DNA of 64,000 bases from an uncultured Sulfitobacter sp. (GTDB taxonomy: Bacteria; Pseudomonadota; Alphaproteobacteria; Rhodobacterales; Rhodobacteraceae). The stretch's first letter is position 1. Every line of letters starts with the position of its first letter. Made by a program: the position numbers and the translations under genes. Below are positions 24,605 through 34,074 of this stretch, in pieces. The stretch is from the NCBI RefSeq assembly GCF_947497275.1, contig NZ_CANMFS010000001.1, positions 496,001-560,000 of the forward strand. The letters run 5' to 3'. The notes below the pieces were generated by a model, which worked only from the letters and a program-made list of their open reading frames with translations, did no database searches and was not told where the DNA came from.

Positions 24605-25489
24605 ATGGAACGCAAATCCCACATTGATACCTTCGGCGCGGTGGCATTGATCGCCTTTGCATTGAACTTGGCGTTCAACCAAGTGGTAATCAAGGTAACG
24701 GCAGGCGGTTTCAGCCCTGTTTTTGCGGCTGGCCTGCGGTCAGCAGGAGCCATCGCGGTTTTGCTTTTGTGGATGTATCTGCGCGGCGTCTCCCTGCGCA
24801 TCATGCCCGCTGCCCGGCCCTGGGCCATCCTGTCGGGGCTCTTATTCGCGTTTGAATTCATCTGTCTGTTCACGGCACTTGACCTCACAACGGTCAGCCG
24901 ATCCTCGGTCATCTTCTATTCGATGCCGCTCTGGCTTGCGCTGGCCAGCCAGGTGCTGTTGCCGGAGGAGCGGCTGACCTGGTTCAAGTCCGCCGGTCTG
25001 GCGCTGGCGATGGGCGGTGTCGTGATTGCGCTTGCAGACCGCAGCGGCGGACAAGTCAGCTGGGCCGGTGATCTCCTGGCGCTGGCGGCGGCGCTGAGTT
25101 GGGGCGGCATCGCTTTGCTGGTGCGGGTGACACCGCTGGCGCATGTGCCACCCGAACAACAACTGATGTCGCAGGTCGCCGTCTCGGCACCGATCCTTTT
25201 GCTGCTCGCGCCGTTGTTCGGACCGTTGCTGCGTGAGGTCGCACCGATCCACATCGCCGGTATGGCGTTCCAGATTCTCGCGGTGGCGTCATTTGGATTC
25301 CTTGGGTGGTTTTGGCTGATGAAGCGGTATCCAACCAATTCGGTCGCCTCGTTCAGCTTTCTTTCGCCAGTGGCGTCGGTGCTAATGGGGTGGATCCTGC
25401 TGGATGAACGGATCGCACCTTCGATCTGGATCGCGCTGGGAATGGTCGCGGCCGGTATCACGCTGATCAACCGCCGCCCACGATTTTAG
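24605..25489 (+). CDS. EamA/DMT-family transporter
   Basis: Hydrophobic duplicated EamA architecture. Confidence 0.88.
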   Translation: MERKSHIDTFGAVALIAFALNLAFNQVVIKVTAGGFSPVFAAGLRSAGAIAVLLLWMYLRGVSLRIMPAARPWAILSGLLFAFEFICLFTALDLTTVSRSSVIFYSMPLWLALASQVLLPEERLTWFKSAGLALAMGGVVIALADRSGGQVSWAGDLLALAAALSWGGIALLVRVTPLAHVPPEQQLMSQVAVSAPILLLLAPLFGPLLREVAPIHIAGMAFQILAVASFGFLGWFWLMKRYPTNSVASFSFLSPVASVLMGWILLDERIAPSIWIALGMVAAGITLINRRPRF

Positions 25490-26898
25490 GTCCCGCAGAA
25501 TGTTGCCGGAATTACTTCGGCAGGTGTCGGTGGCCTCGCCAAATCCGGATCGGTGAGCGTGTACGGGGACGCAAGGGCCTTCATCAACCGCGTGAACGGC
25601 GCCATGTCTCCGGCTACCGCTGCCTGGATCATCTGCTCCATCCGGTGATTGCGCGGGATCACGGCAGGGTTTGCGGTGGCCATGACAGCGCGGGGGTCAT
25701 TTTCCTGCGCGATGCGCGCCTCATGTGCCGCGCGCCACGTCTCGAATGCCGTTCGGTCGGTAAACTGGTCATGGGCCTGCGGCGTGCCAAGCGCGCGGAA
25801 GGTATTGGTGAAATCCGCGCCGTCCTTTTGCATCAGATCCAGCAGATCGTTGATCAGGTCCGCGTCCTGCTCTTTCGGACTCGAAATCCCGATCTTGGCC
25901 CCGAACCGTCGCAGCCAGGCAGCCTCGATCTGATCGGGCATCGTGTGGACAATCGCGGTCGCTTCCTTCACTGCGGCGTCCTTGTCCCCCATCTGTTGCA
26001 GCAGGGCAGTCGCGAATTGCGCCATGTTCCAGATCGCCATGTTAGGCTGGTTGCCGTAGGCATAGCGGCCCTGCTGGTCGATCGATGAGAATACCCGCCC
26101 CATGTGGAAATCATCCATGAAGGCACAGGGGCCATAATCAATCGTCTCGCCGCTGATGCTGCAATTATCCGTGTTCATCACGCCGTGAATAAATCCGACA
26201 GACATCCATGCCGCGATCAGCTCCGCCTGGCGCGCACAGACCGCGCGCAAGAAGCTCATCGGACCGTCCGCCTCCGGATAATGACGTGTAATCGCGTATT
26301 GGGTGAGGCGGGCCAGTTCTTCGGTCTGTCCGCGATGCGCAAACACCTGAAAGGTGCCGACGCGCAGATGGCTTGCGGCGACGCGCGTGAGAACCGCACC
26401 CGGCAGGGCGGTCTCGCGGTAGATGTCCTCGCCCGTGGCCACGGCGGCCAAGGCACGCGAGGTGGGTATGCCAAGCGCGTGCATCGCTTCCGACATAACA
26501 TACTCGCGCAGCACCGGACCCAGCCAGGCGCGCCCGTCACCGCCGCGCGAATAGGGCGTGCGGCCCGCACCTTTCAGCTGAAGGTCGCGTCGTATCCCCT
26601 TGCTATCAAACACTTCACCGAGAAGGATGGCCCGTCCGTCCCCAAGCTGTGGCGTGTAGTTACCGAACTGGTGCCCGGCATAAAGCTGCGCAAGCGGCAT
26701 GGCGCCTTGGGGTACCCTGTTACCGCTAAACACAGACGCGATGGCCTCTTCGTCCGGCACGTCAATCGCCAGATCCCGCGCGAGATCCGCATTGAACGCA
26801 AGAACTTTTGGCGCCCTGACCGCCGTGGGCGCGACGTGGGTGTAAAAGGCGTCCGGCAGACGGGCGAAGCTGTTGTCGAATGAAGTTTTGATATCCAT
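25486..26898 (-). CDS. selO: protein adenylyltransferase SelO (YdiU/UPF0061)
   Basis: YAGHQFGNYTPQLGDGRAILLGEV, KGAGRTPYSRGGDGRA, HGVMNTDNCSISGETIDYGPCAFMD. Confidence 0.95.
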   Translation of the reverse strand: MDIKTSFDNSFARLPDAFYTHVAPTAVRAPKVLAFNADLARDLAIDVPDEEAIASVFSGNRVPQGAMPLAQLYAGHQFGNYTPQLGDGRAILLGEVFDSKGIRRDLQLKGAGRTPYSRGGDGRAWLGPVLREYVMSEAMHALGIPTSRALAAVATGEDIYRETALPGAVLTRVAASHLRVGTFQVFAHRGQTEELARLTQYAITRHYPEADGPMSFLRAVCARQAELIAAWMSVGFIHGVMNTDNCSISGETIDYGPCAFMDDFHMGRVFSSIDQQGRYAYGNQPNMAIWNMAQFATALLQQMGDKDAAVKEATAIVHTMPDQIEAAWLRRFGAKIGISSPKEQDADLINDLLDLMQKDGADFTNTFRALGTPQAHDQFTDRTAFETWRAAHEARIAQENDPRAVMATANPAVIPRNHRMEQMIQAAVAGDMAPFTRLMKALASPYTLTDPDLARPPTPAEVIPATFCGT

Positions 26899-26998
26899 CC
26901 CTCAGATATAGGGTGGCGGTGCGGTTCGCGCCAGTGCTGCCGCCCGACGACATTTGTGCCGAGGAGTGAACGTAAAGGTCAGCGCACGCTGAAGGGGT

Positions 26999-27448
26999 CT
27001 ACAGGCGTTTCGACATGAGCATGTATTGGTCGCGCGGCTGAAACCCTGCCTTCTGATAGAGTTTCATCGCCGCGGCGTTGCTGCGATCCACTTCGAGGTG
27101 GATCGCGCGCAATCCTGCGCCTGCGAGCGCCCGTGGCAGGGCGATCAGCGCCTCCGACGCGATACCGCGTCCGCGCACACCGGGGCGGATGTAGAGCTCG
27201 TCAATGATCGCGTCCAAACCGCCGAATTCGACCGACCACCCGAACGTGATCACGATATAGCCGATCGGGGATCTGGGCGGGCCGATGAGATAGGCACACC
27301 CGTGCGGCACGCCATCCAGCAAGGGTGCGACACCGTCGCGCCGCCGCGTCTCCGTCGATCTTATTCCGCTTTCGGTGTGAAATGCCGCGACCAGCGCAAG
27401 CATCCGGTCCAGATGTTCGGGGCCGCCGAGCGTAAGCGCCGCGCTCAC
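26999..27448 (-). CDS. GNAT family N-acetyltransferase
   Basis: IDELYIRPGVRGRGIASEALIALPRALAGAGLRAIHLEVDRSNAAAMKLYQKAGFQ. Confidence 0.87.
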   Translation of the reverse strand: MSAALTLGGPEHLDRMLALVAAFHTESGIRSTETRRRDGVAPLLDGVPHGCAYLIGPPRSPIGYIVITFGWSVEFGGLDAIIDELYIRPGVRGRGIASEALIALPRALAGAGLRAIHLEVDRSNAAAMKLYQKAGFQPRDQYMLMSKRL

Positions 27449-28386
27449 AAACGCCCCAGACGCTCTGTCAGCAGGTCAAAGAAACCGTCCGCATCCAGAT
27501 CGCCCACGAAAAGCGCGTTCGGCGTGCGGTCCGTCACACCCCACCAGTCCGCGACTGTCATCCCCAGGGTCAGTGCGCCTTGCGTCTCGATCCCCACATT
27601 GACGTGGCGCCCGGTGAACAGGTCAGGCCGGATCAGATACGCGGTTACGCACGGATCATGGAGGGGGGCACCGTCGCTGCCGTATTTTTCCTTGTCGAAA
27701 CGCTCGAAAAAATCCGTCATCTGCGCGACGGCACGACCTACGGGTGTAGCCAGGGCGCGGAATGCATCGTTGCGCGGGCGCGTGACAAGCGCCTTGTGCG
27801 TGACGTCAAGTGGCATGACCACGATGGGCGTTCCGGATTTGAAAACAATATCAGCGGCTTCCGGGTCAACGTAAATGTTGAATTCTGCGGTGGGCGTGAC
27901 GTTGCCGACCTCGAAATAGGCCCCTCCCATCAGAACGATCTCTTCGATCCGGTCGGCGATGTCGGGCGCCTTTTGCAAAGCCGTCGCGATGTTTGTCAGC
28001 GGGCCAAGCGGGCACAGCGTGACGGTTCCCGGCGGGTGGGCGCGCAGCTGTTCGATGATGAAATCAACAGCATGGCCCTCGGCCAGCGCCATCACCGGGT
28101 CTGGCAGGTTCGGTCCATCGAGACCGGTCTTGCCATGCACATGCTCTGCGGTGACCAGATCGCGGCCTAGAGGGCGATCACAGCCGGCGAACACCGGTAC
28201 ATCTGGTTTGCCCGCCAACTCGCAGACAACGCGCGCATTTTTCGATGTCAGCGCGAGCGGAACATTGCCCGCGACGCAGGTGATGCCCAGCACCTCGATC
28301 TCTTCGGGGCTGGCCAGAGCAAGCAGGATGGCGACGGCATCGTCCTGTCCGGGGTCGGTGTCGATGATGATCTTGCGTGGGGGCAT
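27445..28386 (-). CDS. inosine-uridine-type nucleoside hydrolase
   Basis: IIIDTDPGQDDAVAILLALASPEEIEVLGIT; ILMGGA-type motif IVLMGGAY; CDP-like NIYVDPEAA. Confidence 0.93.
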   Translation of the reverse strand: MPPRKIIIDTDPGQDDAVAILLALASPEEIEVLGITCVAGNVPLALTSKNARVVCELAGKPDVPVFAGCDRPLGRDLVTAEHVHGKTGLDGPNLPDPVMALAEGHAVDFIIEQLRAHPPGTVTLCPLGPLTNIATALQKAPDIADRIEEIVLMGGAYFEVGNVTPTAEFNIYVDPEAADIVFKSGTPIVVMPLDVTHKALVTRPRNDAFRALATPVGRAVAQMTDFFERFDKEKYGSDGAPLHDPCVTAYLIRPDLFTGRHVNVGIETQGALTLGMTVADWWGVTDRTPNALFVGDLDADGFFDLLTERLGRL

Positions 28387-28495
28387 CTGGCAATCCTTGG
28401 GTCTTCGATTGCGCGCACCCTGCCAAGGCGTGCGGGTCTTGTCCAGCGAACAGGCACGCTTGCGCAAGGGGGCGCTGATTGTCTAAGCCTTGTCC

Positions 28496-29383
28496 ATGAG
28501 TGAACCAAAGCCATTGTATCTGCATCTGGGCGCGCACCGCACGGGCACATCTTCGTTTCAGATGATGCTGGCGGAGAACGGCGATCTGTTGCGCGGTGCC
28601 GGGTTTGATCTTGCCTATCCGGGGCGCGACGATATTCCGGGCGGGGATCTGGCGCTGCGCCTGCCGCAACCCCGCAACAAGGACCAGTGGCAGGACCGGT
28701 TTGTGCCCAATGCGGCGATCGAATTGCGCAAACAGGCAAGTGCGGACAGCACGGCGATGATCCTGTCGGAGGAGAATATTCCCGGACGGATGATCCATTT
28801 CGGATCTGGGCGGTTCTATCCGGCGGCCGAGGAGCGTTTCAAGACGCTGGCCGAAGCGGCCGCCGCTCCGGTTCTGCGTGCGCTTCTGGTGGTGCGTGAA
28901 TATGCCGACCTGTACGTTTCCGCCTACCGAAAGCGCGCGGAAGACAATCATTCGGATCCGTTCGACGATGACCGGCGCAACATGATGCGGATGGATCGCG
29001 GATGGCCGGAGCTTGTCGCGCTGATCCAGACACATCTTCAGGCGCAGCAGCTGATCGTGGTGGAATACGCCAGCCGCGGGCGCAGCGTCGATCTTCTGCG
29101 GCATCTGCTGCCCGAAACGCGTGAGATGCCGCTGATCGAGCCCGCGCACAGGATGAACCATAGCCCGACGGATGCCGCGCTGGAGGTGTTGCAGGCGATC
29201 TATGCCAAGGGCGACACGCTGGAGCGGGAAGCATGGCAGCAGATCATTCTTGAGCACCGCGACGACCACGCGTCACGGGGGATTTCCGAGTTCACCAAAC
29301 GACAGAACCGCATCTTGCGCGGACGCTATGCCGAGGACCTTGACCGCCTTGCGCAAATGCCGGGCGTCGTGCTGGTCCGCTAG
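28496..29383 (+). CDS. sulfotransferase-like P-loop protein
   Basis: LYLHLGAHRTGTSSFQMMLAENGDLL resembles the 5'-PSB P-loop of sulfotransferase-like proteins. Confidence 0.5.
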   Translation: MSEPKPLYLHLGAHRTGTSSFQMMLAENGDLLRGAGFDLAYPGRDDIPGGDLALRLPQPRNKDQWQDRFVPNAAIELRKQASADSTAMILSEENIPGRMIHFGSGRFYPAAEERFKTLAEAAAAPVLRALLVVREYADLYVSAYRKRAEDNHSDPFDDDRRNMMRMDRGWPELVALIQTHLQAQQLIVVEYASRGRSVDLLRHLLPETREMPLIEPAHRMNHSPTDAALEVLQAIYAKGDTLEREAWQQIILEHRDDHASRGISEFTKRQNRILRGRYAEDLDRLAQMPGVVLVR

Positions 29384-30192
29384 GCGCGCTCATCCGCCTT
29401 GACGGCATCCCACAGTGCGTCCATCTGCGCCAGATCGCTCTGCGCCGGGGTCTTGCCCAGATCCCGTAGCTTGGCCTCGACACCGTTGAACCGGCGGATG
29501 AACTTGTCGTTCGCGGCGCGCAGGGCGGCTTCGGGCTCCACCCCCAGATGCCGACCCAGATTGGCCATCACGAACATCAGATCGCCGAATTCCTCGGCCA
29601 CTTCCGTTTGGGTCAGAGTACCCTGCGCCTCGACCAGTTCCGCCGCCTCTTCGGCGATCTTGTCGATGACATCCGCCGCGTCGGGCCAGTCGAACCCCAC
29701 TCGCGCGGCGCGCTTTTGCAGTTTGTACGCGCGCAGCAGGGCGGGCAAGCCCACCGCGACCCCGTCGAGCGCGCCTTTCTGTGCCTTGCCCGCCCGCTCT
29801 GCCGCCTTGATCGCCTCCCAATCCGCGGTTTGCTGCTCGGCCGATTTGTTGCGGCTTTCTTCGCCGAAGACATGCGGGTGGCGGGAAACCATCTTGTCGG
29901 AAATGTTGCGCACGACCGACTGAAACGAAAACAGGCCGCGTTCTTCGGCAATCGCCGTGTGATAAACCGATTGCAGCAACAGATCGCCCAGTTCTCCCTC
30001 AAGCTCGGACCAGTCGCGCCGCGCAATGGCGTCCGCGACTTCATAGGCCTCCTCGATGGTGTAGGGCGCAATGGTGTCGAAATCTTGCTCAATGTCCCAC
30101 GGACAGCCGGTCTCGGGATCGCGCAGACGCCGCATGATTTCCAGCAGGCGTTCGATGCCTGCATTTTGGTCGTTTATCAGATCGTCAGCCAT
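29380..30192 (-). CDS. mazG: nucleoside triphosphate pyrophosphohydrolase
   Basis: IMRRLRDPETGCPWDIEQDFDTIAPYTIEEAYEVADAI; second MazG domain EFGDLMFVMANLGRHL. Confidence 0.95.
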   Translation of the reverse strand: MADDLINDQNAGIERLLEIMRRLRDPETGCPWDIEQDFDTIAPYTIEEAYEVADAIARRDWSELEGELGDLLLQSVYHTAIAEERGLFSFQSVVRNISDKMVSRHPHVFGEESRNKSAEQQTADWEAIKAAERAGKAQKGALDGVAVGLPALLRAYKLQKRAARVGFDWPDAADVIDKIAEEAAELVEAQGTLTQTEVAEEFGDLMFVMANLGRHLGVEPEAALRAANDKFIRRFNGVEAKLRDLGKTPAQSDLAQMDALWDAVKADERA

Positions 30193-30248
30193 TGCGGGTC
30201 CCCTCGCTGTGGTGTCAGATAAGGACAACACATCAAAGGAGTCCACCC

Positions 30249-31418
30249 ATGCCTGTTATCAACCGGATAGCGGATTATACCAGCGACATGATCGCATGGC
30301 GCCGACATTTGCACACCATTCCCGAACTCGGATTTGACTGCCCCAAGACGTCGGCTTTCATCCGCGATCGGCTTGAAGAGATCGGTGTGGACGAAGTCCA
30401 CACCGGTATCGCGCAGACAGGGATCGTCGCGATCATCGATGGCAGTGGCACGGGGCCGACCATCGGGTTGCGCGCGGATTTCGATGCGCTGCCGATCGAG
30501 GAAGATACGGGTGTCGACTATGCCTCGACCCATCCCGGAAAGATGCATGCATGCGGACACGACGGCCACACGGCAATGCTGCTGGGCGCTGCGAAATACC
30601 TGGCCGAAACGCGCAATTTCGCGGGGCGTGTCGCGCTGATCTTTCAACCTGCGGAAGAGGAAGGCGGCGGCGCGCAGGTGATGTGCGCCGAAGGTATCAT
30701 GGACCGCTTCGCGATCACGGAAGTGTATGGCATCCATAACATGCCAGGGTTGGAGCCCGGAACCTTCCATACCACCGCAGGCCCGATCATGGCAGCGGTC
30801 GATTCATTCACAATCCAGATCAAGGGACGCGGTGGCCATGGTGCGATGCCACACGAAACCGCAGACCCCGTTGTCGCCGCCTGCGGCATGGTGACGGCGA
30901 TCCAGACCATTTCAAGCCGCAATGTTCATTCCGCACAGGAAAAGGTGATTTCAGTCACGCAGATCCACACTGGCAGCGCCAGCAACATCATCCCGGATAC
31001 GGCGTGGATAAACGGCACCGTGCGCACCTTCGACAAGGAGGTTCAGGCGCTGATCCGGCAACGCATGGACGAGATCGTTCAGGGGCAGGCGGCGTCGTAT
31101 GGCGTGAGCGCCACGCTCGACTACGAGGAAGGCTATCCCAGCACCCACAACGCGGCGGAGCAAACGGAATCTGCGGCGCAGGTCGCGCGCGAGATCGTCG
31201 GCGACGCGCGCGTCGACACGGCATACGGCAAGGTCGCGGGGGCCGAGGATTTCGCCTACATGCTCGAAGAGCGCCCCGGCGCTTATCTGTTCCTCGGTGC
31301 GGGCGAGGGCGCAGGGCTGCACCACCCGAAATTCAATTTCAACGACGAGATCGCCCCCGTCGGCGCCTCCTTCTTTGCGCGGCTTGTCGAAACGACGCAG
31401 CCGGTGGCGGGCAAGTAG
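30249..31418 (+). CDS. M20-family amidohydrolase (hippurate hydrolase-like)
   Basis: WRRHLHTIPELGFDCPKTSAFI, HACGHDGHTAMLLGAAKYL, FQPAEEEGGGAQVM. Confidence 0.92.
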   Translation: MPVINRIADYTSDMIAWRRHLHTIPELGFDCPKTSAFIRDRLEEIGVDEVHTGIAQTGIVAIIDGSGTGPTIGLRADFDALPIEEDTGVDYASTHPGKMHACGHDGHTAMLLGAAKYLAETRNFAGRVALIFQPAEEEGGGAQVMCAEGIMDRFAITEVYGIHNMPGLEPGTFHTTAGPIMAAVDSFTIQIKGRGGHGAMPHETADPVVAACGMVTAIQTISSRNVHSAQEKVISVTQIHTGSASNIIPDTAWINGTVRTFDKEVQALIRQRMDEIVQGQAASYGVSATLDYEEGYPSTHNAAEQTESAAQVAREIVGDARVDTAYGKVAGAEDFAYMLEERPGAYLFLGAGEGAGLHHPKFNFNDEIAPVGASFFARLVETTQPVAGK

Positions 31419-32384
31419 ATGGCGCTTGAGGATGCGAAAAGCCAAGTGGATCAGGCGTTCACGCGCGATGATCTGAAGGGGCCGAGCTTTGAGAACGCCT
31501 TTGGCGGTGCGACCTCGTTTTTGCGGCGGCGCTACACCAAGGATCTGACAGGGGTCGACATTGCCGTGACGGGAGTGCCGTTCGATCAGGCGGTGACCAA
31601 CCGCACCGGCACGCGCCTTGGTCCGCGCGCGATCCGCGAGGCGAGCACGCTGCAACCTTACGATCCGCCCTACGGCTGGGATTTCGACGTGCTGTCGGAA
31701 TGCGCGATCGCCGACTACGGCGATCTCGCGTTCGACTATGCGCAGGTGTCGGAATTTCCCGCAGCACTCACCCGGCACATCAAGGGCATTCTGGACGCCG
31801 GAGCGGCCAGCCTGGCCCTGGGCGGTGATCACTACATCAGCTTTCCGATCCTCAAGGCCTACGCCGAGAAATTCGGCCCCGTAAGTCTTTTGCACTTCGA
31901 TGCCCATTCGGACACCTGGCCCGATGATGACATGGACCGGATCGACCACGGCACCATGTTCTACAAGGCGATCAAGCTGGGGCTGGTGGATCCGGCAACT
32001 TCCGTTCAGGTGGGGATACGCACGCATAACGACGACACGATGGGCGTGACCACCATCGACGCGCGCGCGGTCCACGAAGGCGGCACCGCCGCAGCCGTCG
32101 CACAGATCAAGTCGGTGCTGGGTGACACTCCCGTTTATCTGACTTTCGACATCGACGCGTTGGATCCTGCCTTTGCGCCCGGCACCGGCACGCCGGTCTG
32201 GGGCGGGCTGACAAGCTGGCAGGCGGCGGCGATGCTGCGCGATCTGGCAGGCATCAACATCCGGGGCGGTGACGTGGTCGAGGTCTCGCCCCCGTTTGAT
32301 ACCACGGGCGCCACAGCGATTGCGGGCGCGCATGTGGCGACGGAAATCCTGTGTCTTCTCGGCGCGCGGATACGCAAGACATGA
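31419..32384 (+). CDS. speB: agmatinase-type ureohydrolase
   Basis: GGDHYISFPIL, HFDAHSDTWPD, TFDIDALDPAFAPGTGTP. Confidence 0.87.
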   Translation: MALEDAKSQVDQAFTRDDLKGPSFENAFGGATSFLRRRYTKDLTGVDIAVTGVPFDQAVTNRTGTRLGPRAIREASTLQPYDPPYGWDFDVLSECAIADYGDLAFDYAQVSEFPAALTRHIKGILDAGAASLALGGDHYISFPILKAYAEKFGPVSLLHFDAHSDTWPDDDMDRIDHGTMFYKAIKLGLVDPATSVQVGIRTHNDDTMGVTTIDARAVHEGGTAAAVAQIKSVLGDTPVYLTFDIDALDPAFAPGTGTPVWGGLTSWQAAAMLRDLAGINIRGGDVVEVSPPFDTTGATAIAGAHVATEILCLLGARIRKT

Positions 32385-33334
32385 GCATCAAGAACCAACC
32401 GCTCGGCGGAAACGAACTGGCGCGGTTTTCCGGGCCCAATACCTTCATGCGGCTGCCGTCCGTCAACGATCTCAAGGGGCTGGACGTGGCCATTCTTGGC
32501 ATCCCGATAGATATCGGAACCTCGTGGCGCTCTGGCACCCGCTTTGGCCCCAAGCAGATCCGCGCGGAAAGCGCCATGTTGCGACCCCATAATCTGGCGA
32601 CGGGGGCTGCGCCATTCGACGGTTTGCAGGTGGCGGATGTCGGTGATCTGGCAATCAACACCTTCTCGTTGTCAGACAGTTTGAAAATCATCGCAGAGAG
32701 TTACGATCAGATCCTCATGTTTGACGTGATGCCGGTCGCGATGGGGGGCGATCATTCGATCACCCTGCCGATCCTGCGCGCGATGGCAAAGCGGTACGGT
32801 CCCGTGGCACTTGTTCATGTCGATGCGCATGCGGACGTGAATGACCATATGTTCGGAGAACGCGAAACCCACGGTACCGTATTCCGGCGCGCGTATGAAG
32901 AAGAGTTGATAAACCCTTCGAAAACCTACCAGATCGGCCTCAGGGGCACCGGCTATGGCGCGGATGATTTCACCGAGGCGGCCGGCTGGGGCTTCCAGCA
33001 GTGGCCGGCGGAAGAGCTGTGGCACCGCAGCCTGAGCCAGCTTGGTGAAGAGATTCGGCGCGATATTGGCGACATCCCGACTTATGTTACTTTCGACATC
33101 GACAGTCTGGACCCGGCCTATGCGCCCGGCACCGGAACGCCGGAGATCGGCGGGCTGACAACCCCGCAGGCGCTCGAACTGATCCGCGCCCTCAGGGGTA
33201 TCAACGTCGTGGGGTGCGATCTTGTCGAAGTGTCGCCGCCCTATGACCCATCCGGCAACACGGCGCTGACAGCGGCGAACCTGCTTTACGAGTTACTGTG
33301 CATTCTGCCCGGGTGCGCGTATAGGGAGCGGTAA
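32381..33334 (+). CDS. second ureohydrolase (agmatinase/guanidinobutyrase-like)
   Basis: GGDHSITLPIL, HVDAHADVNDHM, TFDIDSLDPAYAPGTGTPEIGGLT; ATGA overlap with preceding CDS. Confidence 0.88.
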   Translation: MSIKNQPLGGNELARFSGPNTFMRLPSVNDLKGLDVAILGIPIDIGTSWRSGTRFGPKQIRAESAMLRPHNLATGAAPFDGLQVADVGDLAINTFSLSDSLKIIAESYDQILMFDVMPVAMGGDHSITLPILRAMAKRYGPVALVHVDAHADVNDHMFGERETHGTVFRRAYEEELINPSKTYQIGLRGTGYGADDFTEAAGWGFQQWPAEELWHRSLSQLGEEIRRDIGDIPTYVTFDIDSLDPAYAPGTGTPEIGGLTTPQALELIRALRGINVVGCDLVEVSPPYDPSGNTALTAANLLYELLCILPGCAYRER

Positions 33335-33360
33335 CCCCGCCGTGCAAGGGACGAATAAAG

Positions 33361-33783
33361 GTGCACAAGATGATACTGACTTTGATCCTGATCGCCGTGG
33401 TGGCCCTTTTGGCGTTCATTCGGTTTGCGCCGACCGATGTTTCCCGCTGGCACAGACCGGTCGGTCCCGCCGAAGACGCCACCGGCGAGGGGTGGGCGGC
33501 ACGGGTCATCCCAGCCGCGCCGGATCTGGTGTCGGACTTGCATCAGGGGATGCTGGCGCTGCCGCGCACGGAACTGCTCGCAGGCAGCGTGGGCGAGGGG
33601 CTGTTGACCTATATCACCCGCAGCAAATGGATCGGGTTTCCCGACTACACCACGATCGAGCGGGACGGCGACCACATCAAGCTGTATGCGCGCCTGCGTT
33701 TCGGCAAATCAGATATGGGGGTAAATGCCGCGCGGCTGGACGGGCTGATCAAATCTGTCCGCGCCAAGCGGAGACAGGGATGA
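33361..33783 (+). CDS. DUF1499-like protein
   Basis: SKWIGFPDYTTIERDGDHIKLYARLRFGKSDMGVNAARLDGLI. Confidence 0.68.
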   Translation: MHKMILTLILIAVVALLAFIRFAPTDVSRWHRPVGPAEDATGEGWAARVIPAAPDLVSDLHQGMLALPRTELLAGSVGEGLLTYITRSKWIGFPDYTTIERDGDHIKLYARLRFGKSDMGVNAARLDGLIKSVRAKRRQG

Positions 33784-34011
33784 GCTGAGGCATCCTTCGT
33801 GCGTTTCGCGCCACATCGGTACGTTCAGCGACATCTGGCATTGAGCCATGAACATCCGCCCGTTCACGTCGAGACAGATCGTTTCGCCCAACTCGACCCG
33901 GTCGCCGGTGCTGTCGGTACAGTAGCAATCGATTGTCCTGCCCTGGGGCGTAACGATATCCGCGAAGATCGGCAGCGGCATAAGGATCAGGATGAGGATC
34001 GTGCGTACCAT
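33709..34011 (-). CDS. hypothetical secreted Cys-containing protein
   Basis: Signal peptide MVRTILILILMPLPIFA; CYCTDSTGDRVELGETICLDVNGRMFMAQCQMSLNVPMWRETHEGC; overlaps upstream CDS by 75 bp. Confidence 0.62.
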   Translation of the reverse strand: MVRTILILILMPLPIFADIVTPQGRTIDCYCTDSTGDRVELGETICLDVNGRMFMAQCQMSLNVPMWRETHEGCLSSSLSPLGADRFDQPVQPRGIYPHI

Positions 34012-34074
34012 GCCAGCCAGCATACCATGCGCCACCTCTTGACCAAAGCACTTCGATAGGCCACTTGCTGCATT

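Noticed and set aside
28490-28498. TTG start giving MSMSEPK for the sulfotransferase-like CDS
   Set aside because: The ATG six bases downstream is the simpler start.
29390-29821. Minus-strand Gly/Arg-rich 143-aa ORF
   Set aside because: Alternative frame of mazG with high-GC composition bias.
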